Assembly (NCBI RefSeq): GCF_963675165.1 | Contig: NC_087388.1 | Span: 2,706,800-2,770,799, forward strand | Source of the DNA: Halichondria panicea | Taxonomy: Eukaryota > Porifera > Demospongiae > Suberitida > Halichondriidae | Direction of reading: 5' to 3' | DNA: 64,000 bases | Part shown: positions 28,485-40,700 of the stretch, in pieces | How positions within the stretch are numbered: the first letter of the stretch is position 1 | How the letters are laid out: every line of letters begins with the position of its first letter | Translations under genes and position numbers: made by a program | Notes under the pieces: model-generated | The model's input: the letters and a program-made list of their open reading frames with translations, nothing else | Told to the model about the DNA's origin: nothing | Databases searched by the model: none

Positions 28485-29689
28485 AGCACCTTCCATGTTT
28501 CTGCCGTCGCTTTGAGTCTTAGTACTGTCAAGCATGGCTCTTTTCTCTTTGCTTACTTTCTTGAACAAATGAAAAAACTAAAAAATAACTTGAAAAACTG
28601 TGTATGCCTGGGGCTGTATGCTGATATTCTATATATCCTACAGCTGTTGACCAATGAGATCAATTAGTGGTGACGTAAGTGTGGTATAAGCATTATTACT
28701 CCCTTTTTTCTTGCGCAGACGTCAAGCCATCTTAACCCCTGGTCGTCTGGAGGTGGGCACTCCAAGAAGAACACCAAAAAGAATTGGACTTTAACACCTA
28801 TATGTACCTACGTATTAAGTAAAACTAACTTTTCTCACGACACTTCACATATACTTTTAAAAAAATGGTTGTCTAGTCATTATGCCTCGGTGTTCGCATG
28901 CACAAGTGAGATTTATACGGTATAGTATGTCTGTCTGTCTGCATGCATAGACTGCTAATAGCTGCTCAATGTGGACCAATGAAGTGCAAAAGAGCTTCTA
29001 CATTTAGTCACCTTTCCTACATTTCAATTTGTGGATTTGCAAAATAATGCTTCGTCCTTGAGTTATACCTACTTGGAATTCCATTGCAGCCTTTTCAGAA
29101 TATTATCTTTTGTCCATGGAGTGTTACTATACTGACTAATTGTACTACATACGCTTATCGCTTCAGCTAGATGTGCTAATTGGATTCATGGTCATAGTCC
29201 AGAGTTGAGTTAGTTACTCTCAGTTCCAAGGTATACAAATTGTCCATGTCTCCGTGGTACACTCACGGTATATATACGTCGATTGTCTCAACGTAAGAGG
29301 TCTTTGCCTGAAGAATGTTTGGCTTCAAAAGTTTCACTCCCCAGGCCATGTATTTATAATTATCTATTCACAATGACATACCTGTCCATGTTCACACAAA
29401 ATTGTTATCACCCTATTATAACAAGATGCATGCTCAGAGAGCATTCTTTTTTCTATGTCGAAAAAGTGCCTGTAGTTCATTGCATGGATACCGGGTGTAA
29501 ATAACTGCCAACAGTTGATTGATTTTCGTGAAAGTACCGATGTTGTTTATTAATTCTCGTGTTGGTCAAAAGGATCTCATACTGAATCAAAAGCAAGAGG
29601 AGCTGGGGAGCATCTCATCCACCTCTAAGCAGAGAACCCCTGGCCTCTACTAGTCTAGTACAAAATCTAGAGAGGTGGATGCTTAGTCT

Positions 29690-29757
29690 TAGTTGGGCGT
29701 GGCCCCACCCTGGACGCGAACGTAGGTTCGTGTCCAGGGTGGGGCCACGCCCAACTA
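29690..29757. mobile_element. Tiny hairpin insertion (68 bp) with perfect 9-bp target duplication
   Basis: Arms of 32 bp starting TAGTTGGGCGTGGCCCCACC pair with one mismatch around the loop GTAG. GCTTAGTCT is repeated on both sides (29681-29689 and 29758-29766). Same TAG...CTA ends and TSD length as the element at 28426. Confidence 0.82.
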
Positions 29758-29811
29758 GCTTAGTCTGGCAAAAAAAGGAGAGATTGTTTGCACACTGCTA
29801 TAATTATAGCA

Positions 29812-29898
29812 CCCACAATATCCGGCCTGATAGGCTAGTACTAGCCTCGATTCCAGGGCGCTCTTCCTATTTAGGCCCACAATATCCGGCCTGATAGG
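29812..29898 (+). repeat. 23-bp direct repeats around a 41-bp spacer
   Basis: CCCACAATATCCGGCCTGAT plus AGG occurs at 29812-29834 and 29876-29898. The spacer begins CTAGTACTAG, a short palindrome, and continues CCTCGATTCCAGGG. Confidence 0.7.
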
Positions 29899-30004
29899 TG
29901 GGCGTGTACAGGGCAGGGTTACAAAATGCATCCAAATTTTATTTCTTGCAAACTATCTGGTATTCAGTACAGTATAAGTATTAGTAATAGACAACACTTA
30001 CAGC

Positions 30005-31780
30005 ATGTTGTGGAGTGTGTCTGTCATCGTCTTGCTTGCCTTGTGCTTGAAAGCAACTAATGGTGAGTGGAAGATAACCATAGATATAAATTATAATTAT
30101 TATAGTTGAAACAAGGCATTGCTAATTACCTAGTACCTATACCATGCAGGTCAGGCCGAAGACATTCTGATTGGTACGCTCCCCAACTTCCAACACGGCG
30201 TAAGAGGTCAGCTGTATCTAAGAGACACAAACACACTCGTCATTCAAAACTTCTTCTACGACGGCCTTGGACCAGGTGGGCTGCATTGCCATAGCAAAGA
30301 GCGCGTATGTAGTTCACTATAATTATTATAATTATTATAGGAGATGGTGTATGTGTATTGATAATTATAAACAGCTAACAGATGTCTTTGCAATTAATTA
30401 TTATTGCCAGTTTGTATAGTTCAATTATAACGAGGTTTTTTTATCAGTTGGGTAAACGATTTGTTTTAACTTGTAGCGATGATTTTTGTGAGTAAAAAAT
30501 TTCGTTTGCTTCATTACATCATAGGTGTCTATAATTACATGCACTGTATTGCATGCTGTTCCGATAAACCACGCCTGGGAAAATTTTTCATAGATGTCAG
30601 CTTGCCCACAAAAATTAGTGTGATGCAGTGAACCTCACTGCTCTGCAAGTGGTGTTTGTAAGGAACGACAAGTACTATGCTACATTGTACATGTATTACT
30701 ATGCCATTCACTTCTAAACAATGCATGCATTTTATTTCCATGGTGACATCACTGCAGCTACCTTCTTATACTATTTCAAGCCTGGCCAGCAAAGGGGCAG
30801 AGATAAAGGGATCATCATTCCCGTGCCGGATGGAGAGTAAGCACTCATCAACTCATACAACATTGCATTCCTCGATTTCCCACAAACTTGTCAATAAGTG
30901 TGATCATTATCTAAACATCTTGGGTTTCTATATACCGTATATCTTCTAATTTATCGGACAGAAAAAAATAATTATTTTGGAAATTGTCCGGGTATAATTG
31001 GAACAGATTTTTATAGAGCATGCAAAGTGTCCGGAATAATTAGAACAAGCAAGCAGCTGCATGTGAGCTAGCTAAGTTTAATAGAACAGGGTACGACTGA
31101 ATAGTTACACTAGCTATCTAAAACTAGCTAATCAAAGCTATCTAACTGCAGTACTGTAAGTCTTACTTGCCGTCTATATGATAACTCAACTTTTCAAGGT
31201 ATTGTCCGGATATTTAGAACAAATGTAATATTAAAGTACTGGAGTGTCCGTTGTATTAGAACAACGAAAATTGCCCAAAAGAGTGTCCGAGGTAATTAGA
31301 AGTGTCCGATAAATTAGAAGATATACGGTACTGTCTATCTGTACATGTGTGCCAACAATTCTATTCCCTTGTATTTTTATGGCTTATGTGTTATCTGCAG
31401 CCCTCCAGAAGGGAGCTTTGTTAGAAGACGTCGCTATACAGGAGATCAGTTGGTGATTACATTGCCCCAAGGCACAAATGCGTGTGATATTGGAGAGCTG
31501 ACCATCTGGTGTCGACCGTTTAACGCTTACTTCACAGCCATCACGTTTAATCATGGCACTCTCTTTGTGAGTGTAGGTATACCATAATTATGAGCAGTAC
31601 AGTTTCTGGTTCCAAGTGGTAATTGCTTCAGTCATGTTTTGATCTCTTTTAGGCCACAACCAGGGCGATCTGATGTTAATTTTCAGCTCTGTTTCTATGC
31701 TATAGTATGCATTGTGTGATTACTAGCTGCAATTTGCATTTTCACAGGAGAAGGCTGAACCCGATGAATGTGTCATCAAG
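30005..31780 (+). CDS. Skeletor-like gene: signal peptide and first DM13 domain
   Basis: Exons 30005-30062 (signal peptide), 30150-30275, 30758-30836, 31401-31566 and 31748-31780 join in frame. GTLPNFQHGVRGQLYLRD followed by TLVIQNFFYDGLGP is the DM13 signature; the domain closes with the CDIGELTIWCRPF strand. The two cysteines match the same positions in the second DM13, probably a disulfide. The 564-bp intron 30837-31400 contains a transposon (30933-31330). Confidence 0.85.
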
Positions 31781-34700
31781 GTAGGACTGCATGTACTACA
31801 ATGTAATTCACAATGCTAAGTCGTCATCTCAAATACCAACCTACTTTTTCACTTGCTGACATATGCTCTCTATTACAGGGAAGAGGAGGAGGTTGGTTAT
31901 AGACCTACATGTGCAGCCGTTATTATGGTAAGCTAACTTACCATTGCTTACCCTCCCTCCCAGTTTCTTCAACTGAGCCGCCATCAGTTGAGATTACCAC
32001 TCAAGGTTAGTTGAGGACTCTCTAGCCATGTACGAGATAATTATACGTTTCACAATTGCAGCCCCTACAACTGAAACTGTCACTACAGAAGGTGAGATAA
32101 TAATAATGTAAGTTGGTTTGCTCGTATCAATAAACCCCCCCCCCCACATTCACAGCACCCCCAAGAGGTGTAGAGATTGGACCATTTCCTGGTAATACGT
32201 TCCATGGTATCTCTGGAACTCTCTTTGTACTGGACTCAGAGACACTGCTCATCAAAAACTTCAACTACGACGGCAATGCACCAGGTGAGAGCATTCAACA
32301 GTTACTCTGAGACACAGACTGGTGTCAGTACCAGTTGGCTTGGTTTAATTGTACAATTAACGTTGTTTTGTCCACAGGTGCCCTTCTCTACTACTACAGC
32401 CCTGGTCAGGTGCCAGACAGGAACGGAGGAGGTTTCACCATACCAGTACCCCGTGGAGAGTGAGTCATACATGTATATACACACACATTTTTACACTATA
32501 CATACAATTGCACGTGCCGTCGTTGACTACATGTACATCTGTATCTACATGTATGTGTATACTGTACAGTAAACCTGCATTGTGTCTATTATGTGAATGC
32601 TATTATATCCTACTAGTGAGAACGGAGGGTTTGTGAATGGGCGTAGCTACACGAACGTGGACTTGTTGGTCCCCCTACCTGAGGGCGTGGACGCATGTGA
32701 CATTGGCACACTCACAATCTGGTGTGAGCCATTCACTGTCTTTTTTGCAGTCTTCCCCATACCAAGAGAAAACATATTTGTGAGTGAGGCATGAAAATAG
32801 CTAAGGAGATCAAGGTAATCTTGGTGATACATTTGATGTACTGTCAGTACTATAATTATATATACTGTACGTAGTCTACAAGTGTGTGGAGGGTGGTTAG
32901 TTGGTGCACATGCAGGTATTCTCTCTTCACTTACAGCACTATTTTCTCTCTACTATAATTATAGGTACAAGGAATCGATGAGTGCCAACTAAAGGTAGGT
33001 AGATACCTAGGGGCGAGTACATACGTACATGTAGCTACACAGTTTCACACGTACAAGCTTAAAGGGGTTGCAGTTACTGTACTTGTGTACGTACATGTAC
33101 ATTCTTAGGGTGTCTCTACCGTGTACTATATACGGCCTGACAGCTCTCATTCCTATACTCATTTTCCAGCCTAAGTTAGGGACGCTCATACCATTCAAAT
33201 GTCCTGATGGGAAGTCTGTCGGTTCGGCTGGTGATTGTCAGTTTGACAACTGTGTTGCCCTTGATGACCAGCTACAGCTGTCCTGGACCGTCAGAGATGA
33301 TCAGAAAATGATAGACTTTAGACTCTGCGGCTGTTTAAGTACCGATCCAAAGTCAGTTGGTGTTATCTTGACACAAAATTAAATCATATTCTATTCGATT
33401 GATCCATACAGCCTGAACCAGTACATGGGATTCGGACTCAGTGGCAGTACCAGCCGGACGTTCATGCTTGGGGCAGACCCTGTCATTACTTGGGTTGATG
33501 AGACCACTGGACCACATGCAGTCGACTACTTCCTCACCGGCTACTTTCAGGTAGGACAATATAAATGTGTGTGTGCTGCTGAACCTGTGAGGATCATTAT
33601 GGGATTGAAGTTGTTATTCCAAAACAGCTGTCAGGTTTTGTGCATTTGTGATACATGATAACTTTCCAAGGAGTGTTTTCTTAATTAAAACTCAAGTTAT
33701 GGCTTAACTAGCACAGCACCATTAACAATCACAAGTGAAGTGAAGACCAATTTATTAGCAATATTTTGCTTCCCCACTCCTGCAGTGCCGAGGTGGTCGC
33801 GGTGCATGCCCTGACGAGGACCATTTCAGTGACAGCTGCTCAAATGACATTGTGTCTGTGAGTGGATCCAGACAGGGAGGGCAGCAGTGTGTCATCTATA
33901 CACGAAACTTCTCTACCAGTGAGTGTGGTTACCAACAGACAATCTGCATGTTACTGTACGCTTGAGGTAATGACCAATGAATAGATACATAAATTATTGC
34001 AGGCCTGTATTATGTGAAGTTGATAGTAGTACAAAGCTTTTTGTTAGGATGTACGTGTATAGACTTACATTGTAGGGCTGCTTGGTTTGTAGTGTATGTT
34101 TCTGTGTTGTCTGTAAGTGTTCTTAATTGCTCAACTGTAGACTACACTTACTAAAACATTTAGTGTACTATGTCTTCACATAATGCATTATTATGACGTG
34201 TAATTGTGTTTGTGTACAGATGATACATGCGATCTTCCCGTTGACCCTGGAAACCAGAACCAGTACATCGTGTGGGGGGTGGGCGGACTCGGAGAGACGG
34301 CTTTCCAGCACTTTAAGAGAGCATCAGGTGAACAACACATGCACATGTACACTGAGGCCCATATAAGAAATATTTACAGTGTATCTGATTAGCCAATCTA
34401 CAGTGTACGAGTTATGTACATTATGTATACCACACCACCACCTCTTTTTCTATGCAGCGACTGACCCGCCCATCCATTTTGGCAGGACACCACAGAACCA
34501 GTGTCGCCGTGAAGTCCAGTGCCAACAGTGCAGTGAATCGTTTGAGGCAGCTGTGTTTGAGGCTCTGGAAAATACCACCTTCTCTGTTACCATAGGACCC
34601 TCTGGTGCTGACAGAGGCTACGAGGCCATTGCTGGTGAGTGGAGATACAGTTAGTGTTTTCTGTAGGCATGGCTACTAATTCAAGTACTACAGTAAACAA

Positions 34701-37700
34701 CTGATACATGTACTTGTAGAGGAAGAGTTATATATGTAGCTTTATCTGCACTCCACCACCATGAAGCGTGTGTATAGGTTAGAGTCATCCAGTTTCTAGT
34801 TTGTCGTGCAGGGCTCATAATTATATTACAGTAGGGGAGTTCTGTGAAGGCGTTTGTTGTTTCGTTATTTTCCTGTTTGGTCAATTAGGTTACATTCGTA
34901 GACTCAATCCTGCCCACACTACTGTGTACGTACCACTCCCACGCACACACAGGTCAAGTGGGTTGGGGCATTGCTTACTACATCAATGATACCTTGGTGC
35001 CCGAGCTGGTGGTACAGAGAGGCCAGACCTACACGTTCATGGTAGAGGCGGGGAATACCCCTGCTAACCCTGCCAATTACCACCCCCTCTACATCACTGA
35101 TGACATTCACGGTAGCCGGGTGTTCAAGACACCTGAAGAGAAAAAGGTGATTGTATTCTGCTACAATGACCAGTACACTGTAGTGTTTTTTATATTGGAA
35201 TTCGTTGTTTTTTCGTGCAGGCTGAGACTGTGTTTGCTGGTTTTGATGAAAATGACAACGTTACTGCAGGTATGACTTGAAACGGAAATTGGAGCCTTGA
35301 TCCCCTTTAATCAATTATTCCCTGTACAGCTGGTAGACTGTGTGCATGCACAGAGGGTGCCGAGGCTGCCAGGGTGAGGGAGAGTTGTGGGAGTCGCCAG
35401 GATTATGAAGAGAGCCTGGAGTGCAGCTGTCGAGATGGGGAGCCAGCTATCCTAATATGGACCCCTGACGCAGACACTCCAGATATTGTCTATTATCAGG
35501 TGTGAGAGCTGGTGCTCGAGGCTAATTTTGAGGGAGCACTACAATTATTTCAGTTTATAATTATTGTCTAGAAGATATAATTATATTTTGTAGATTTAGG
35601 AGAGCTCGTTTGGCATAGGCTGCATGTTTAGACCAAGTTTTAGATAGGCTCAAATTACTATTTTGTGTGCGGAGAACGAAGGGTATAGACTTGCTATTGG
35701 TGGACACAGTACATCATAAATATGTCATCTAGACTGGGTAATTGTTTGACTCTACAGTGTGCCATTCACCTCAACCTGGGATGGAGGATTCGTGTACAAA
35801 ACCCCATAGGTGGGCAAATGATAATTATGTGACCAATCACTACCCTAATATCTCCCCTAGATCCATGTGGCTCAATTAATTGCCCCTCTAATGCTCAGTG
35901 TAAAGTGTTCACTCCTCCATTTATTGGGGATATAATTCGAGGAACTGAAGAAGGGTTCTGTGACCCCTCATGTGAGCTTGATAATGGCGGGTGTAGTGAG
36001 GAGGAGGAGTGCCGGCTAGTAGCGCCAGCGTGCATACCTGACAGGCCCTGCCCTTTCTTTGTCAACTGTCTCCTCAAAGGTGAGAACTTTCTGAAAGAGT
36101 TAGGTACATGAGCTAGCCAAATTTTGGGGTAATCAGATTTAACCTAGTATCAGGAAACGTACAGCCACGTGTACATGTCATGTAGTTAGATTCCTCCAGC
36201 CATGAAATTGTATACAGAAATTCTTTTTACAGCTGGGTTGGTTTGCAGTGAGCCTATAGTTGCTCTAATATCTGCTTTTTCAATTTTCAGATCCGTGTAG
36301 GAATTCTGAGTGTCCATCCCATGCCAAGTGTGAGGTGTTTGACAATATCTTCACTCGAGAAGCTTTCTGTGCGCCCTCTTGTGAAGTCGACAATGGCGGA
36401 TGTGAGGAAGAGGAGGTCTGCAGTTTGAACCAAGTACAATGTGTGCGAGCCCCCTGTCCACCCGTTGTCGAATGTCTGGCTCCAACCACGCCCACTGAAG
36501 CCATGACAACACAGACCCCAGGTACCAAATTTGTTGTGGTATATTTGGTTGAAGCTTTCTCTTATGATTATGTGTACATTAAGCACTTTATATCTACATG
36601 TACCTGTACGTGTACAGTTGTGTACGTACGTACATTATATTGCTCCTTAGTTAATATACATGACCTTCCTATATTTTGACCCCCCCTCCCTCCCCAAAGA
36701 CCCGTGCTCATCTTTTGAGTGTTCGTCCCACGCCCAGTGTCGAGTGTTCCAGACTGGTCAGGCATACTGTGACCCTTCCTGCTCGGTGGACAACGGTGGT
36801 TGTGAGGAGGACGAGACATGTCAATTGTTAGCCACACCTTGTGCTGCTCCTCCTCTGAACCGCCCCCCCTCACCTTGCCCTCTGGTGGTGGTTTGTACCC
36901 CTGTGACTACACCCTCTCCTGAAGTGACCTTGCCCACTGAAGCAGTCACCACCATCCCTGCACTAGGTCAGTAAAGTCAAGAGAAATGGGTTGGTCTGTA
37001 CACTCTAACTCTTAAGATTATCGTCTGATAGTAGTGTGTAGTTACCATTGGAGATGGCACTTTTCCTCTTGATAACAAATTGCAGCTGAATGGGTTTGGC
37101 ATCGCCCATGTAGTCCATCTATTGTCGATTGTGGCACATCTGGCAGAAATTATAGCCTCCTCTTTCATTGTGTACAGTTAATAATTATACCTACATGTAC
37201 GTGTACTGTAAAGCTCTATGTGGGTATTTATTTGAGCGTGTCCCGCACAGATCCCTGTGACCAGTTGAGCTGTCCCTCCCACGCTACATGCGAGAAGTTT
37301 ATAGTGCCGTTCAGTGGCTCCTACACTGCCTTCTGCCTACCGTCCTGTGACATGGAGAACGGGGGGTGTGCTGAGGAGGAAATATGTTCTCTGGTGGAGC
37401 AAATTCTATGCCCTGCTGATGCACCCTGTCCGCCTACTGTGAGGTGTTCTCCTAAAGGTAATAAAGAGGAATGCACCTGCTTGTTAGAAGAGACCTACAT
37501 GTACAGTATATACACCATAATTATGTAGAGCCTGTGGAGCGTTTGGATAAATTGGGTAAAACCGTTATCTTATATTTATCTATCGTGATTGTATGTACGT
37601 ACATGCATGTACTATAATTCTACATGACCTTTCTATTTTGACCCCCCCTCCCCCCAAAGACCCGTGCTCATCTTTTGAGTGCCCGTCCCACGCTCAGTGT

Positions 37701-40700
37701 CGAGTGTTCCAGACTGGTCAGGCATATTGTGACCCTTCCTGCTCTGTGGACAATGGTGGCTGTGAGGAGGACGAGACGTGTCAATTGTTGGCCACACCTT
37801 GTGCTGCTCCCCCTCTGGACCGACCCCCTTCACCCTGCCCCCTGGTGGTGGTTTGTACCCCTGTAACCACACCCACTCCTGAAGTGACCTTGCCCACTGA
37901 AGCAGTCACCACACCTGAACCAGGTCAGAAATTATAGCCTCCTCTTTCATTGTGTACAGTTAATAATTATACCTACATGTACATGTACTGTATAAGCTCT
38001 ATGTGGGTATTTATTCGAGCGTGTCCCGCACAGATCCCTGTGACCAGTTGAGCTGTCCCTCCCACGCTACATGCGAGAAGTTTATAGTGCCGTTCAGTGG
38101 CTCCTACACTGCCTTCTGCCTACCGTCCTGTGACATGGAGAACGGGGGGTGTGCTGAGGAGGAAATATGTTCTCTGGTGGAGCAAATTCTATGCCCTGCT
38201 GATGCACCCTGTCCCCCTACTGTGAGGTGTTCTCCTAAAGGTAATAAAGAGGAATGCACCTGCTTGTTAGAAGAGACCTACATGTACAGTATATACACCA
38301 TAATTATGTAGAGCCTGTGGAGTGTTTGGATAAATTGGGTAAAACCGTTATCTTATATTTATCTATCGTGATTGTATGTACGTACATGCATGTACTATAA
38401 TTCTACATGACCTTTCTATTTTGACCCCCCCTCCCCCCAAAGACCCGTGCTCATCTTTTGAGTGCCCGTCCCACACTCAGTGTCGAGTGTTCCAGACTGG
38501 TCAGGCATACTGTGACCCTTCCTGCTCTGTGGACAATGGTGGCTGTGAGGAGGACGAGACGTGTCAATTGTTGGCCACACCTTGTGCTGCTCCCCCTCTG
38601 GACCGACCTCCTTCACCCTGCCCCCCGGTGGTGGTTTGTACCCCTGTGACTACACCTACTCCTGGAGCGACCTTGCCCACTGAAGCAGTCACCACACCTG
38701 AACCAGGTCAGAAAATATAGCTTTGAAACATCTTCCATTATGTGTATAGTATATGTGGATATTTATTCGAATGTGCCCGCACAGATCCCTGTGACCAGTT
38801 GAGCTGTCCCTCCCACGCTACATGCGAAAAGGTTTTAATACAGTTTATATCGCCATCCGGCTTCTACGCTGCCTTCTGTCTACCATCCTGTGACATGGAG
38901 AACGGGGGGTGTGCTGAGGAGGAGATATGTTCTCTGGTGGAGCAAATATGCCCTGCTGATGCACCCTGTCCACCTACTGTGAGGTGTTCTCCTAAAGGTA
39001 AGAGGGCTGCACCTATAGTACTAACAGCCTGTTACGTAGTTATAATATACCTGTTTGTATACATGTTATGTAGAGAATTTGTGTGCTCTAAAAATTATAT
39101 CCTCCACAGATCCATGTGGCTCAATTGAGTGCTCCGCTAATGCTCAGTGTAAAGTGTTCACTCCTCCTTTTGGTGAGAAATTTGGAGGAATTGAAGAAGG
39201 GTTCTGTGACCCCTCATGTGAGCTTGATAATGGCGGGTGTAGTGAGGAGGAGGAGTGCCGGCTAGTAGCGCCAGCGTGCATACCTGACAGGCCCTGCCCT
39301 TTCTTTGTCAACTGTCTCCCCAAAGGTGAGAACTTTCTGAAAGAGCTTATAGTGCATAAGCTAGTTTCAACTCACCAAATTTCCCCTGCCAAATGTTTGG
39401 TGTTCAGATTTAACCTACTATCAGGCAACGTACAGCTACAATGTACATGTGTAGATTCCTCTTCTAATATTTGATACATGTAGCCATGCATGCAGCCATG
39501 AAATTGTTTACATATAATTATCCAGACACATTCTTTTTATAGCTGGGTTGGTTTGCTCACCCTATAGTTGCTGTAGAATCTGCTTTTTCAATTTTCAGAT
39601 CCGTGTAGGAATTCTGAGTGTCCATCGCATGCCAAGTGTGAGGTGTTTGACAGTATCTTCTCTCGAGAAGCTTTCTGTGCTCCCTCTTGTGAAGTCGACA
39701 ATGGCGGATGTGAGGAAGAGGAGGTCTGCAGTTTGAACCAAGTACAATGTGTGCGAGCCCCCTGTCCACCCATTGTCGAATGTCTGGCTCCAACCACGCC
39801 CACTGAAGCCATGACAACACAGCCCCCAGGTACCAAATTTTGTGACAAATTTGCTTTCTCTTAATTATGATTATAAACACTTCATATCTAAATGTATGTA
39901 CCTACATTATATTGCTCTGTAGTAAATATACATGACCTTCTATTTTGTTACCCACCCCCCCCCCCAGACCCGTGCTCGTCTTTTGAGTGTTCGTCCCACG
40001 CCCAGTGTCGAGTGTTCCAGACTGGTCAGGCATACTGTGACCCTTCCTGCTCCGTAGACAATGGTGGCTGTGAAGAGGACGAGACGTGTCAATTGTTGGC
40101 CACTCCTTGTGCTGCTCCTCCTCTGGACCAACCCCCCTCACCCTGCCCCCTAGTGGTGGTTTGTACCCCTGTAACCACACCCACTCCTGAAGTTACCGTT
40201 CCCACTGAAGCAGTCACCACACCTAAACCAAGTGAGGATTGCAGCCAGCTTCACCAAATTTTTGTGACAAATTTGCTTTTCTTAATTATGATTATAAACA
40301 CTTCATATTAAATGTATGTACCTACATTATATTGCTCTGTAGTAAATATACATGACCTTTTATTTTGTTACCCGCCCCCCCCCCCAGACCCGTGCTTGTC
40401 TTTTGAGTGTTCGTCCCACGCCCAGTGTCGAGTGTTCCAGACTGGTCAGGCATACTGTGACCCTTCCTGCTCCGTAGACAATGGTGGCTGTGAAGAGGAC
40501 GAGACGTGTCAATTGTTGGCCACTCCTTGTGCTGCTCCTCCTCTGGACCGACCCCCCTCACCCTGCCCCCTAGTGGTGGTTTGTACCCCTGTGACCACAC
40601 CCACTCCTGAAGTTACTGTTCCCACTGATGAAGCAGTCACCACACCTAAACCAAGTGAGGATTGCAGCCAGCTTCGACCCATAAAATTGATAGCCTTAAT

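Larger units (their letters stand above)
28145..28690. mobile_element. Insertion with CTTATACCAC ends, a TATA box and small ORFs
   Basis: Begins CTTATACCACGTGACC and ends with the near complement GGTGACGTAAGTGTGGTATAAG; the original intron lacks the whole block. Inside are TATAAAAG at 28168-28175, an ATG frame at 28205 and, inserted later, the hairpin at 28426-28484. It may be a nonautonomous transposon or a captured gene piece. Confidence 0.45.
26118..28794 (+). pseudogene. Duplicate of the last three DHX38 exons
   Basis: Exons at 26118-26213, about 26408-26519 and 28719-28794 copy 18301-18396, 18572-18690 and 19267-19342. The coding frame is open and the TPRRTPKRIGL tail and stop are kept, but the second exon has lost the GAGAAA start and the intron before the last exon has been swollen from about 0.6 to 2.2 kb by insertions. 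With the helicase core deleted it cannot make a functional enzyme. Confidence 0.75.
28795..30004. other. Gene-free interval before the Skeletor-like gene
   Basis: Holds a copy of the palindrome-headed repeat (about 28877-29180), a 68-bp hairpin insertion (29690-29757) and a 23-bp direct repeat (29812 and 29876). Short frames at 29283 and 29679 are not protein-like; the second is largely the hairpin. Confidence 0.5.

Noticed and set aside
29679-29894. 71-codon frame rich in Pro/Arg
   Set aside because: Half of it is the 68-bp hairpin insertion and its target duplication.
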